NCBI GenBank assembly: GCA_036491415.1
Contig: DASXCC010000020.1
Location: 1 to 13,173 of the forward strand
Origin: JAICKN01 sp036491415
GTDB lineage: Bacteria > Acidobacteriota > Terriglobia > Terriglobales > Acidobacteriaceae
Direction: 5' to 3'
Length of the DNA: 13,173 nucleotides
Within the stretch, counting starts at the first letter, position 1. Each line of letters starts with the position of its first letter. The position numbers and the translations under genes were made by a program. Positions 6,454 to 13,173 of the stretch are shown in pieces. The notes below the pieces were generated by a model that was not told the DNA's origin, made no database searches, and saw only the letters and a list, made by a program, of their open reading frames with translations.

Positions 6454-8421
6454 TTAAGCTTCTTCTTGCGAACCGCGATCTTTGTTTTTGTTTTTCACCT
6501 TCCAATACACGGAATAGCGGTCTTTAAAGATCGAGTTCAGTGGAACAAAAGTCGTTTGCGTACTCTGACCAACCGTATGGAACGTGAGTGGTTCTTTTGC
6601 GTCAGCTTCAATCCAGCCTGTCGGCTTGCTGCCGTCGGCGGTAATTTCAGCAATCTTCATCATGCTCTTGGGGTCCGGCTCAGTGTCCCCGTACATCATT
6701 TCTTTGGTGACTTCTTCATGCCGTCCCGCCAACACGAGCGGGCCATACATCACGGCCTGCACGCTTTCGTCGTCAGGCATGCTGTCGATATGCAGATCCA
6801 TGGGTAGTGACAGCTCAATGGTGTCGCCGTTTTTCCAGCTGCGATTCAATGCGAGATAGCTGCTTAGACTTGAAAATGCCGGAAGCGTGGCACCGTTAAT
6901 TTTCACGCTGCCCCCGCGCGCCCAGTAAGGAATGCGCAGATTGATTTCCATCTGCACTGGTTCTTTCGCGGAAATAACGAGCTTCGTTCCCTGCTGTACG
7001 GGGAATTTTGTTTCCTGCTTAAATTGCAATTCCTTTTCTGGCCAGTCCAGTTGAGAATCGATATAAAGATTCACATAAAGCGAATTGTCGTTGTGGAAGT
7101 AGATGGTGTCCGTGAGCTTTGCATATTCTTCGGAGCCCGTTCCCGTGCAGCACCAGAATGCGTCGAAGGGTTTGCCGAAAGTCTTCCAGGAACCCGAAGC
7201 CAGCGGCAAATAATACATCATGGTTCCATCATCAGGATTAATCGTGCCCAGACGATGGTTGAACAATGCCCGTTCGTAGTAGTCCATGAGCCGGGCGTCA
7301 GCGGTCCATCCGAACACGTGACGCGTCAGCTTCATCATGTTGTATGCGCAGCAGTCTTCGGTTGTATTCGAGCTGAGTTCGGCGGCCAAAATTCCCGGAT
7401 CAGTGTTCCATGATTCGTGATTGCTTGTGCCCCCTGTGGCATAGGAGCGCTCGCTTACAACTTCATCCCAGAAATATTCTGCAATGTCGCGATAGCATTG
7501 ATCACCAGTCAGTTCGTAATAGCGCGCCGCTGCGATTACCTGGGGAATATGCGTGTTCGCGTGCAGACCTTTCAGTTCATCGCGATGTTCCGCGAGCGGA
7601 TCAAAGAATCGCTTCTTGTCGAAGCGCTGGGCAACGTGCAGGTAATAACGCTTGCCGGTAACGGCGTACAAATTCGTAAGTGTCTCGCCCATACCGCCGT
7701 ATTCCGTACCAAGCACGCGCTGCGTGTGGTCATAGCTCAGCGATCCCATATAGCCTGCCGTCCATCCGGCCATTTTTTCGGCGACGTCGAGCGCTTGCTG
7801 ATTGCCACAATACACATAAATGTCGAGCAAGCCCGCCATGATCTTGTGAATGGTGTAGAACGGCGCCCACACCCGTTCACGATCGCGAAGCCGGTCGAAA
7901 AAGTCTTCGGGAAAAGCGCTCAGGTATCCGCCCTTCAGAGCATCCTGGCATTTCGCCAATTCGGCAACGACGGTGTTGCCGTTGTTCTTCAGGGTCTCGT
8001 CGCCCGTGCTGGCATACATCAGCGCACACGCGGAAAGATAATGTCCACCTGCATAGTGTCCACGAAGTTCGCAGTCCGGAGCTTCCCATCCGCCGAGCGG
8101 TTGCGCGGAAGACGGCAGATTCGCATTCAAACGGAATGTGTGCAGAAGCCGATCGGGAGGAAGCGAACGCAAATATGCGCGGTCGGCTTCCATCGCTTGT
8201 TTGAACGGACCATCTCCGAGCCGCACTTGCGACAGGGGAAACGGCCGCACCTTCCATGGCATTTTTTCGTAGTTCTCCGTCTTGCCATTTTTCGCAATGG
8301 CATCCACAACGGGATCTTGTATCGGACTTCCGAATAGTTTCTTTGGCAACAGTGCTGTCCCACCGGCTACTGCGGCGGACGCCATGAATTTTCTGCGTGA
8401 CAAATGATCTAGGGTCTTCAT
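6454..8421 (-). CDS. Tat-exported glycoside hydrolase family 127 (beta-L-arabinofuranosidase-like)
   Basis: This 655-residue GH127 (DUF1680) enzyme probably removes beta-L-arabinofuranose from plant glycans or hydroxyproline-rich glycoproteins. The N-terminus has a twin-arginine signal (SRRKFM, residues 8-13, then a hydrophobic AAVAGGTALL stretch). The (alpha/alpha)6 barrel contains the family signature GGWEAPDCELRGHYAGGHYLS (about 110-130). The zinc/thiolate site of HypBA1 is recognisable: Glu355-x-Cys357 (TEDCCAYN) and Cys424-Cys425 (FWCCTGTGSEEY), of which Cys424 matches the cysteine nucleophile. Glu336 (NHESW) is the best candidate for the acid/base. Beta-sandwich domains follow from about residue 470. 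The start has a strong GGAGGAG only a few bases before the ATG, which is closer than usual. It is probably co-transcribed with the DUF885 gene. Its exact sugar specificity is inferred from the family. Confidence 0.92.
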   Translation of the reverse strand: MKTLDHLSRRKFMASAAVAGGTALLPKKLFGSPIQDPVVDAIAKNGKTENYEKMPWKVRPFPLSQVRLGDGPFKQAMEADRAYLRSLPPDRLLHTFRLNANLPSSAQPLGGWEAPDCELRGHYAGGHYLSACALMYASTGDETLKNNGNTVVAELAKCQDALKGGYLSAFPEDFFDRLRDRERVWAPFYTIHKIMAGLLDIYVYCGNQQALDVAEKMAGWTAGYMGSLSYDHTQRVLGTEYGGMGETLTNLYAVTGKRYYLHVAQRFDKKRFFDPLAEHRDELKGLHANTHIPQVIAAARYYELTGDQCYRDIAEYFWDEVVSERSYATGGTSNHESWNTDPGILAAELSSNTTEDCCAYNMMKLTRHVFGWTADARLMDYYERALFNHRLGTINPDDGTMMYYLPLASGSWKTFGKPFDAFWCCTGTGSEEYAKLTDTIYFHNDNSLYVNLYIDSQLDWPEKELQFKQETKFPVQQGTKLVISAKEPVQMEINLRIPYWARGGSVKINGATLPAFSSLSSYLALNRSWKNGDTIELSLPMDLHIDSMPDDESVQAVMYGPLVLAGRHEEVTKEMMYGDTEPDPKSMMKIAEITADGSKPTGWIEADAKEPLTFHTVGQSTQTTFVPLNSIFKDRYSVYWKVKNKNKDRGSQEEA

Positions 8422-8511
8422 ACTCCTCCAAGTCCATGAGCATCGTGGGTGCGGTCGGAGTCCGGCATTAACTCATAGATAGTAAGAATGATAGAACGCT
8501 GCCACGATTAT

Positions 8512-8524
8512 GGATATTATATCC
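8512..8524 (-). promoter_or_regulatory. Palindrome GGATAT-T-ATATCC over a consensus -10 box of the GH127 gene
   Basis: Read on the minus strand, the dyad contains TATAAT (8521 down to 8516), a perfect -10 hexamer, about 95 bases upstream of the GH127 ATG. I see no good -35 at 16-18 bp; TTTTTA (8544-8539) is the closest. A 6-bp half-site dyad centred on a -10 is the usual layout for a repressor operator, but the regulator is unknown. Chance self-complementarity of an AT-rich -10 is a real alternative. Confidence 0.4.
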
Positions 8525-8580
8525 TAAAATAGAGCAGGTAAAAACCAGTGAAATTCACGGTGGGAGTTTTGGAGTTTAAA

Positions 8581-8606
8581 TAATATTTTTGGGTTTAAAA
8601 ATATTA
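8581..8606. repeat. Perfect 10-bp AT-rich inverted repeat
   Basis: The arms TAATATTTTT (8581-8590) and AAAAATATTA (8597-8606) flank a GGGTTT loop. It sits about 90 bp upstream of the TPR start and about 160 bp upstream of the GH127 start. It could be a protein-binding dyad or a curved, UP-element-like region. As RNA the stem is all A-U and weak, so a terminator is unlikely, and neither flanking gene ends here. Confidence 0.5.
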
Positions 8607-8664
8607 AAAAATAAAGACAGCGGCGTACACCGAGAAGCAAAAGAGCCTCTCTGTATTCGAGGGC

Positions 8665-8670
8665 TATAAT
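8665..8670 (+). promoter_or_regulatory. Candidate -10 box (TATAAT) of the TPR-ASPIC-TPR cassette
   Basis: This is a perfect TATAAT 27 bases before the ATG at 8698. A transcript starting 6-8 bases downstream would have a leader of about 20 bases that still includes GAGGT (8681-8685), the likely ribosome-binding site, though it is 12 bases from the ATG. No recognisable -35 box lies 16-18 bp upstream, so this is a tentative call. Confidence 0.4.
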
Positions 8671-8697
8671 TCGCGTAATCGAGGTCCAAACTTTCCC

Positions 8698-9663
8698 ATG
8701 CTGAAAACTTCCTGTTTGGTAGGCGCTTTTTATTGTGCATGTTGTTGTGCATGTTTATTGATCTCGGTTGACGCTCAAGTCGCACAAAAATCTTCGACTC
8801 CCGATGCGCAGAGTTCAATGGAACGCGGAATCAAGCTTACGGAAAAAGGCGATTGCAAAAATGCCTTGCCGCTTTTAACCAGAAATGCAGCGCGCGTTGC
8901 CGACAAACAAATGAAGTATCACGCGCTGATGGCCCTCTCGCGTTGCGCCATGAGCGTTGGCCAGGATGACGTTGCCGTCAATGCGCTGCTTACTCTGAAC
9001 CGCGAATTCCCTCACGATCCTGAAACCCTCTACGTCACCACGCATTTTTATTCGGAACTGGCATCGCGCGCATCGCAGGAACTTCTCGCGACTGCGCCAT
9101 CTTCTTATCAGGTTCACAAACTAAATGCGGAAGGGCTTGAGTCACAGGGTAAGTGGGATGAAGCCATCGCGGAGTATCGCAAGATTCTTGAACAGAATCC
9201 TGATGTGCCGGAAATTCATTACCGCATCGGGCGAATTTATCTCGCTCAACCTGGTTCGGTCCTCAGCGGCGACGATGCAACCAAAGAATTTCAGGAAGAA
9301 CTCAAAGTTGATCCCAATAACGCTTCGGCCGAATTTATGCTGGGCGAAATTGCCCGCCAGGCTGGCAACTGGGACACTGCGACGCAGCACTTTTCGCGCT
9401 CAACCCAACTCGATGCAGGATTCTCCGAGGCATATTTAGCTCTGGGGATGTCGCTGTGCTCTGCGGGAAGCTTTTCGCAGGCCATCTCTCCACTGGAAAA
9501 ATATGTTCGCATGGAAGATCGCGATCCCGCGGGACACTATCAGCTTGCCATCGCCTACGCGCGCACTGGAAATAAAGAAGGCGCCCAACGCGAGATGGCG
9601 CGGCAAACCGAACTGACAAAAGCTTCAGGCGAAGCAGCGCCCGAAAATTCGGCGCAGCAGTAG
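8698..9663 (+). CDS. Exported tetratricopeptide-repeat protein
   Basis: This 321-residue protein has a signal peptide followed by TPR helical hairpins, a scaffold for protein-protein contacts. TPR-like units are visible at about 40-70 (GIKLTEKGDCKNALPLL), 140-168 (GLESQGKWDEAIAEYRKILEQNP), 170-201, 203-235 (GEIARQAGNWDTATQHF), 237-269 and 271-301 (YQLAIAYARTGNKEGAQREM). The signal peptide is odd: cysteines at 6, 13, 15, 16, 17 and 19 (YCACCCACLL), coded in part by a 12-bp tandem duplication (TTGTGCATGTT at 8733-8743 and 8745-8755). Cleavage is likely near VDA-Q26/27. One of the cysteines could instead be lipidated, but no classic lipobox stands out. It is the first gene of a same-strand set with an ASPIC/UnbV protein and a TPR lipoprotein, and probably acts with them in the periplasm or envelope. 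No specific function can be assigned. Confidence 0.85.
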   Translation: MLKTSCLVGAFYCACCCACLLISVDAQVAQKSSTPDAQSSMERGIKLTEKGDCKNALPLLTRNAARVADKQMKYHALMALSRCAMSVGQDDVAVNALLTLNREFPHDPETLYVTTHFYSELASRASQELLATAPSSYQVHKLNAEGLESQGKWDEAIAEYRKILEQNPDVPEIHYRIGRIYLAQPGSVLSGDDATKEFQEELKVDPNNASAEFMLGEIARQAGNWDTATQHFSRSTQLDAGFSEAYLALGMSLCSAGSFSQAISPLEKYVRMEDRDPAGHYQLAIAYARTGNKEGAQREMARQTELTKASGEAAPENSAQQ

Positions 9664-9686
9664 TTCTGCCGGCCTTGATTTTGCGC

Positions 9687-9734
9687 GTTCGTATAAAGCT
9701 TTGTTCATAGAGAGCCGTGTTCGTAGAAAGCTTT
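9687..9734. repeat. Three tandem 16-bp repeats upstream of the ASPIC/UnbV gene
   Basis: The copies are GTTCGTATAAAGCTTT (9687-9702), GTTCATAGAGAGCCGT (9703-9718) and GTTCGTAGAAAGCTTT (9719-9734). The outer two differ at one position, and the middle one is more diverged. They fill much of the 119-bp gap between the TPR stop and the GTG start at 9783. They could be binding sites for a regulator or a fragment of a dispersed repeat family; each outer copy carries AAGCTTT. Confidence 0.75.
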
Positions 9735-9782
9735 GAGGCTTTGCAAATTCTGAACGAACCAATTGCTGTGGAGGCAGACTGA

Positions 9783-11513
9783 GTGCAGAGCTCGCGCGAC
9801 TTTTTGCAGAACGCAATTTCCCGGCGTCGTTTTCTTCGGTTGTGCGCGGCCACTGGAATTGCGTCGCAGCTTCCTTCGGCATTCACTCCACCTGCATTCG
9901 CTTCTCCCGCAAATTCCTCGCCTGCATTTGAACGGATTCCTGCATCCGTCAGCGGCATCTCATGGGTTCATGTCAATGGACGTTCCCCCATGGCCCACCT
10001 TCCGGAAACTGTCGGCCCCGGTTGTGCGTTCTTCGATTACGACAACGATGGCTGGATGGACATTTATCTGGTGAACAGCGGGCCTTGCGATTTTTATCAA
10101 CCCTCGCAACCGTTAAGCAACGCGCTGTATCACAACAATCGCGATGGAACTTTTACCGACGTCACTCGTAAAGCAGGCGTGCCGGGAAATGCCTACGGCA
10201 TGGGCGTGGCTGTTGGTGATTACGACGGCGACGGCTTTGCCGATCTATACGTCACGCAATATCCGGGCAGCATTCTTTATCACAACAATGGCGACGGCAC
10301 TTTTACCGATGTGACCGCTAAAGCTGGCGTTGAAGCTCCGGGATGGGCAACGAGCGCGGTGTGGTTTGACTATGATAACGATGGCCGGCTTGATCTCTTC
10401 GTCTGCCGCTTTGTGGACTACAGCAAAGAGAAGTTGAAATTCTGCGGCAACACTGTGACGGGTGAACGCCACTACTGCATTCCTTCCATTTATGATCCGA
10501 TGCCTTGCCGTCTCTTTCACAATAACGGCGATGGCACTTTTCGCGATGTCAGCAAAGAATCCGGCATTGCGCATTCTCTTGCCAAAGCATGGGGAGTTGT
10601 CGCTGCCGACATTAATAATGACGGATGGATGGACCTGTATGTGACCAATGACACAGTCGCAAATTTTCTTTTTGCAAATCGCAAAGGGAAATTCGAAGAG
10701 ATTGGACTGCTGGCAGGAGTTGGCGTGAATGTTTTCGGACATCCGCGCTCGGGCATGGGTGTGGATGCGGCCGATTACAACCAGGACGGATGGATCGACC
10801 TTTTCGAAGCGAATGTGGACCAGGAAATGTTTTCCTTATATCGCAACGACAAGAATGAAGTCTTCAGCGATATCGCCAATCCTACGGGCATCGGCCCGGC
10901 CACGCGTTTGCTGAGTGGATGGGGATTGAAGTTCTTTGACTATGACAACGATGGCAACATTGATCTTCTTTTATGCAATGGTCATCCCGATGACAAAGTG
11001 GAAGAACGGATGGCCAACGTAAAATTCCGCGAGCCCATGCTGCTGTATCGCAATACGGGGAATGGGTTTCAAAATGTCAGCCTTCAGAGCGGTCCGATTT
11101 TTTCAACTCCACTGTCCGGACGAGGCTTGGCGGTTGGTGATTTCAACAATGATGGTGCGCTCGATGTCTTGATCGCGCAGAATAATGATGCGCCGGTTCT
11201 TCTCCGCAACAATATCGGACGCCAGAATCATTGGCTGGGGATTCGCCTGATCGGAACAAAGGCCAACATTGATGCTATCGGCGCAAAAGTCACGTACCAA
11301 TCCGGCGAACTTCAGCGGCATCAATATAAGGTAGGCGGCGGCAGTTATCTTTCGGCACACGATCCGCGAATGATTTTAGGAATTGGCCAGCGCACAAAAA
11401 TGGACTGGGTCGAAGTGCAATGGCCGCAATCGAGCGGCAAGGTGGAACGCTTCAGCGATTTACCGATCGATCGTTACATCACGATTATTGAAGGCCAAAA
11501 GACTTGGAAGTAA
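9783..11513 (+). CDS. Tat-exported FG-GAP/VCBS repeat protein with C-terminal ASPIC/UnbV domain (CRTAC1-like)
   Basis: This 576-residue exported beta-propeller-like protein starts at GTG, supported by GGAGG 8 bases upstream. The N-terminus has a twin-arginine signal (SRRRFLRL, residues 13-20, then a hydrophobic stretch ending AFA). About seven calcium-loop repeats of the DxDxDG type follow: DYDNDG at 85-90, DYDGDG at 146-151, DYDNDG at 196-201, DINNDG at 276-281, DYNQDG at 331-336, DYDNDG at 386-391 and DFNNDG at 453-458. Several alternate with HNNGDGTFxDV linkers. Residues about 482-570 form the ASPIC/UnbV domain (NHWLGIRLIGTKANIDAIGAKV, then GGGSYLSAHDPRMILGIG). Cysteines at 208, 221, 232 and 242 may form disulfides outside the cytoplasm. 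It sits between two exported TPR proteins, a common arrangement in Acidobacteriota, and probably works in surface recognition or adhesion. The precise ligand is unknown. Confidence 0.9.
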   Translation: MQSSRDFLQNAISRRRFLRLCAATGIASQLPSAFTPPAFASPANSSPAFERIPASVSGISWVHVNGRSPMAHLPETVGPGCAFFDYDNDGWMDIYLVNSGPCDFYQPSQPLSNALYHNNRDGTFTDVTRKAGVPGNAYGMGVAVGDYDGDGFADLYVTQYPGSILYHNNGDGTFTDVTAKAGVEAPGWATSAVWFDYDNDGRLDLFVCRFVDYSKEKLKFCGNTVTGERHYCIPSIYDPMPCRLFHNNGDGTFRDVSKESGIAHSLAKAWGVVAADINNDGWMDLYVTNDTVANFLFANRKGKFEEIGLLAGVGVNVFGHPRSGMGVDAADYNQDGWIDLFEANVDQEMFSLYRNDKNEVFSDIANPTGIGPATRLLSGWGLKFFDYDNDGNIDLLLCNGHPDDKVEERMANVKFREPMLLYRNTGNGFQNVSLQSGPIFSTPLSGRGLAVGDFNNDGALDVLIAQNNDAPVLLRNNIGRQNHWLGIRLIGTKANIDAIGAKVTYQSGELQRHQYKVGGGSYLSAHDPRMILGIGQRTKMDWVEVQWPQSSGKVERFSDLPIDRYITIIEGQKTWK

Positions 11514-11523
11514 GTTTGAGCAG

Positions 11524-12642
11524 ATGAAACTCGCGCTATCCATTTTGCTATTTGTTTTTGTCGTTGCCGGCTGTGCTGCGCAACAGGATTCATCTTTAAT
11601 GTCTTCATCTTTAGTGTCTAACGGTACACCCACCCCGGAAGCCGAGACGGAATTGCAGACGGGAATCAAACTGACGAGCAGCGGGAGTTTCTCCGCGGCA
11701 ATTCCCCATCTTCTCGGCGCTCGCGGGCATGTGACTGATGAATATGCGGCGGGTTTCGATCTGGCTTTGTGCTACGTAGCCACCGGACAATTTAAAGATG
11801 CGATCGCCGTGCTCACCAGCTTACTTGGCGGTTCGCATGATGCCAGCGTATATAACCTGCTCGCGCAGGCTTACATCGGAAATAATCAAGAGCAACTGGC
11901 TCTCGATAGTTTTGGTAAAGCTGCTGCTCTCACTCCCGCAAACGAAAAGCTTTATCTTTTTGTCGCTGACGCCTGTATGGACAGCCAGAATTACAGTCTC
12001 GGCCTGAAGGTTGCGGACCGTGGACTACAGAACCTTCCGCAATCGGCGCGCTTGCATTATCAGCGTGGCACATTCTTTGCGCACCTGGACCAACTCGACC
12101 TCGCACGAAAAGATTTTGATCTTGTGCAAACACTCGAGCCCGAGAGCGATATCGCTTACATCGCGCAGGCGGAGGAAAGTTTATTTGCGGGAGATACCAG
12201 CGGAGCTATTCAAGCCGCACGAACAGGGATTGCGAAACAACCTGCAACCACTGCTTTGCTGACAATTTTCGGCGAAGCGCTGGTTCGTTCCGGCATCGCT
12301 CCCGGCCAACCTGAATTCGCGGAAGCGAGAACTGCATTCGAAAAATCAGTGGCGGCGCGGCCCAACGATACCAGTGCGCAGATTGATCTTGGGAAACTTT
12401 ATCTGATGGAGAATCGCCTGGACAATGCCATTGCGCATCTGGAAATCGCGCGTCGGCTCGAGCCCGGCAATCCATCTCCTTATTCCAATTTAGCCAGGGC
12501 CTATCGCAGGCGCGGAGAAACCGCGCAAGCGCAGGAGATGCTGAAAATTTTGAGTGCTATGAACCGCGAACAGGCGGAGCGGATCGCTGGAGCGCCAGGC
12601 GACAGCAAAGCCAGTTACGTTACAGCCGGCAAGGAAAAATAA
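11524..12642 (+). CDS. TPR-repeat lipoprotein
   Basis: This 372-residue protein begins MKLALSILLFVFVVAGC, a lipoprotein signal with lipobox VAGC (Cys17). The residue after Cys is Ala, so outer-membrane sorting is likely. The frame is open back to 11383, but that would put 47 residues overlapping the ASPIC gene ahead of the signal peptide, so the ATG at 11524, 10 bases after the previous stop, is the real start. The ribosome-binding site is weak, which fits coupling to the gene before it. TPR-like hairpins occupy most of residues 40-350, such as GQFKDAIAVLTSLL, NNQEQLALDSFGKAAAL, GDTSGAIQAARTGIAKQP and NRLDNAIAHLEIARRLEP. The linker after the lipidated Cys contains a 15-bp tandem duplication (11590-11604 and 11605-11619) that encodes SSLMS then SSLVS. 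It is probably a membrane-anchored partner of the ASPIC/UnbV protein. The function is otherwise unknown. Confidence 0.86.
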   Translation: MKLALSILLFVFVVAGCAAQQDSSLMSSSLVSNGTPTPEAETELQTGIKLTSSGSFSAAIPHLLGARGHVTDEYAAGFDLALCYVATGQFKDAIAVLTSLLGGSHDASVYNLLAQAYIGNNQEQLALDSFGKAAALTPANEKLYLFVADACMDSQNYSLGLKVADRGLQNLPQSARLHYQRGTFFAHLDQLDLARKDFDLVQTLEPESDIAYIAQAEESLFAGDTSGAIQAARTGIAKQPATTALLTIFGEALVRSGIAPGQPEFAEARTAFEKSVAARPNDTSAQIDLGKLYLMENRLDNAIAHLEIARRLEPGNPSPYSNLARAYRRRGETAQAQEMLKILSAMNREQAERIAGAPGDSKASYVTAGKEK

Positions 12643-12650
12643 TTATTTTT
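12635..12650. repeat. Perfect 16-bp palindrome spanning two convergent stop codons
   Basis: AAAAATAATTATTTTT is its own reverse complement. Its centre is exactly the junction between the TAA of the TPR lipoprotein (12640-12642) and the TAA of the minus-strand ASPIC gene (12643-12645), so the genes meet with no spacer. Each strand ends in a T5 run. The stem is only A-U, with GGC/GCC partly flanking, so it could serve as a weak two-way terminator, but this is not certain. Confidence 0.5.
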
Positions 12651-13173
12651 GCCTGACTCGCGGGAATGGACGGTCCACAATTCCTGCTCCTTCCTTCACG
12701 GTAACAATCTGATCGGCTTTCATATTTTCCAGTTTCGTGACCGTTCCGCTGGGCCAGCGAATTTCCATCGAGTCAATTTTAGTATGCCGTCCCAAACCGA
12801 AATGAAGCCGCGGATCTTGCGCGGACTGATAGCTCATACCACCTTTCCGCTGGTCATATAGAATGAGATCGCCCGCAGAGATTCGAACCCGCGCGCCAAC
12901 TCCATCCCTATTCGATTTCGTGCCAATCAAAAAAACTTCCAACCAATGGTGGCATTCCCGCCTTCGTTCCGCAGCAGTTGTGGCGTTTGCCCATTGTTAC
13001 TGATGAGGATGTCGAGATCGCCGTCGTTGTCGAAATCGCAAATCGCGGCACCCCGGCTCACGCGCGGCAATTGAAAATCCGGCCCCAAGCGATCGCTGAC
13101 GTTTTCGAAAATGCCTTTGCCAATATTGCGAAACATCAGCTTTGGTTCGGCGTAATGCGTGTTCGCGTGGTAG
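12643..13173 (-). pseudogene. Second FG-GAP/ASPIC-UnbV protein, frameshifted and cut by the window edge
   Basis: The C-terminal part of a CRTAC1-like protein enters from the right edge. The upstream frame runs from the edge (YHANTHYAEPKLMFRNIGKG) through one calcium-loop repeat (CDFDNDGDLDILISNNG) to LLRNEGGNA, then hits a stop after GWKFF. The downstream frame carries the rest of the ASPIC/UnbV domain (HHWLEVFLIGTKSNRDGVGARV, then GGMSYQSAQDPRLHFGLG) to its stop at 12643. One added base near 12950-12955 would join them as NA-HHWLEV. That gives six residues between LLRN and HWL, the same as in the intact paralogue at 9783-11513. Compared with an intact gene, one base is therefore missing. This could be a true mutation or a sequencing error. 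A T7 run lies just downstream of the break on the coding strand (12929-12935). The family is sure; whether a product is made is not. Confidence 0.8.

Larger units (their letters stand above)
8422..8697. other. AT-rich divergent intergenic region
   Basis: This 276-bp spacer separates the GH127 gene (minus) from the TPR gene (plus) and is markedly richer in A and T than its surroundings. It holds no credible coding sequence. It contains a 13-bp palindrome over a minus-strand TATAAT (8512-8524), a perfect 10-bp AT-rich inverted repeat (8581-8606) and a plus-strand TATAAT (8665-8670). It is therefore the promoter region for both transcription units. Confidence 0.6.

Noticed and set aside
7417..8337. 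Plus-strand open frame (306 codons) opposite the GH127 gene
   Set aside because: The minus strand encodes a complete GH127 protein with Tat signal and active-site cysteines; the antisense product resembles nothing.
11383..11523. Longer start for the TPR lipoprotein, overlapping the ASPIC gene
   Set aside because: The extra 47 residues are basic and unlike an export signal, and would bury the lipoprotein signal that begins cleanly at 11524.

Overview
The window looks like chromosomal DNA of a free-living, probably soil-dwelling Acidobacteriota (Koribacter/Terriglobia-like). That placement is an inference. It rests on the mix of exported TPR proteins, ASPIC/UnbV (CRTAC1-like) FG-GAP proteins, a DUF885 metallopeptidase, a Tat-exported GH127 arabinofuranosidase and a family 2A encapsulin, all with moderate GC and short AT-rich spacers. 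There are no tRNA or rRNA genes, no CRISPR array, no transposase and no integrase.

Region 1 (85-3040, minus strand) is the standout. It is a two-gene operon for a protein nanocompartment: a family 2A encapsulin shell (SrpI / MMP-I type, HK97 fold) followed, with a 14-bp overlap, by its cargo, a SufS-type cysteine desulfurase. The desulfurase carries a ~270-residue low-complexity N-terminal extension, which is how cargo is loaded in this family. The inferred role is to take sulfur from cysteine inside a sealed shell and hold or buffer it. The extension contains several copies of an aromatic-x-x-Val-Pro motif that may be docking points.

Region 2 (3194-4540, plus strand) is a divergently transcribed FAD oxidase of the alditol/xylitol oxidase - aldonolactone oxidase family, with its active-site residues present. 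It converges on a minus-strand block (4585-8421): a secreted GH127 beta-L-arabinofuranosidase and, downstream, a secreted DUF885 HExxPGH metallopeptidase. A nested inverted repeat covers the ribosome-binding site of the peptidase gene.

Region 3 (8698-12642, plus strand) is an envelope cassette: a signal-peptide TPR protein, a Tat-exported FG-GAP/ASPIC-UnbV protein and a TPR lipoprotein. A second ASPIC/UnbV gene runs in from the right edge on the minus strand. It is broken by a single-base frameshift, and its stop codon abuts that of the TPR lipoprotein inside a perfect 16-bp palindrome.

The intergenic regions hold several small repeats and dyads: a 21/22-bp tandem repeat over a stop codon, a palindrome around a consensus -10 box, an AT-rich inverted repeat, and three 16-bp tandem repeats. 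The window edges cut the broken ASPIC gene at the right, and only 84 bases lie beyond the desulfurase stop at the left.
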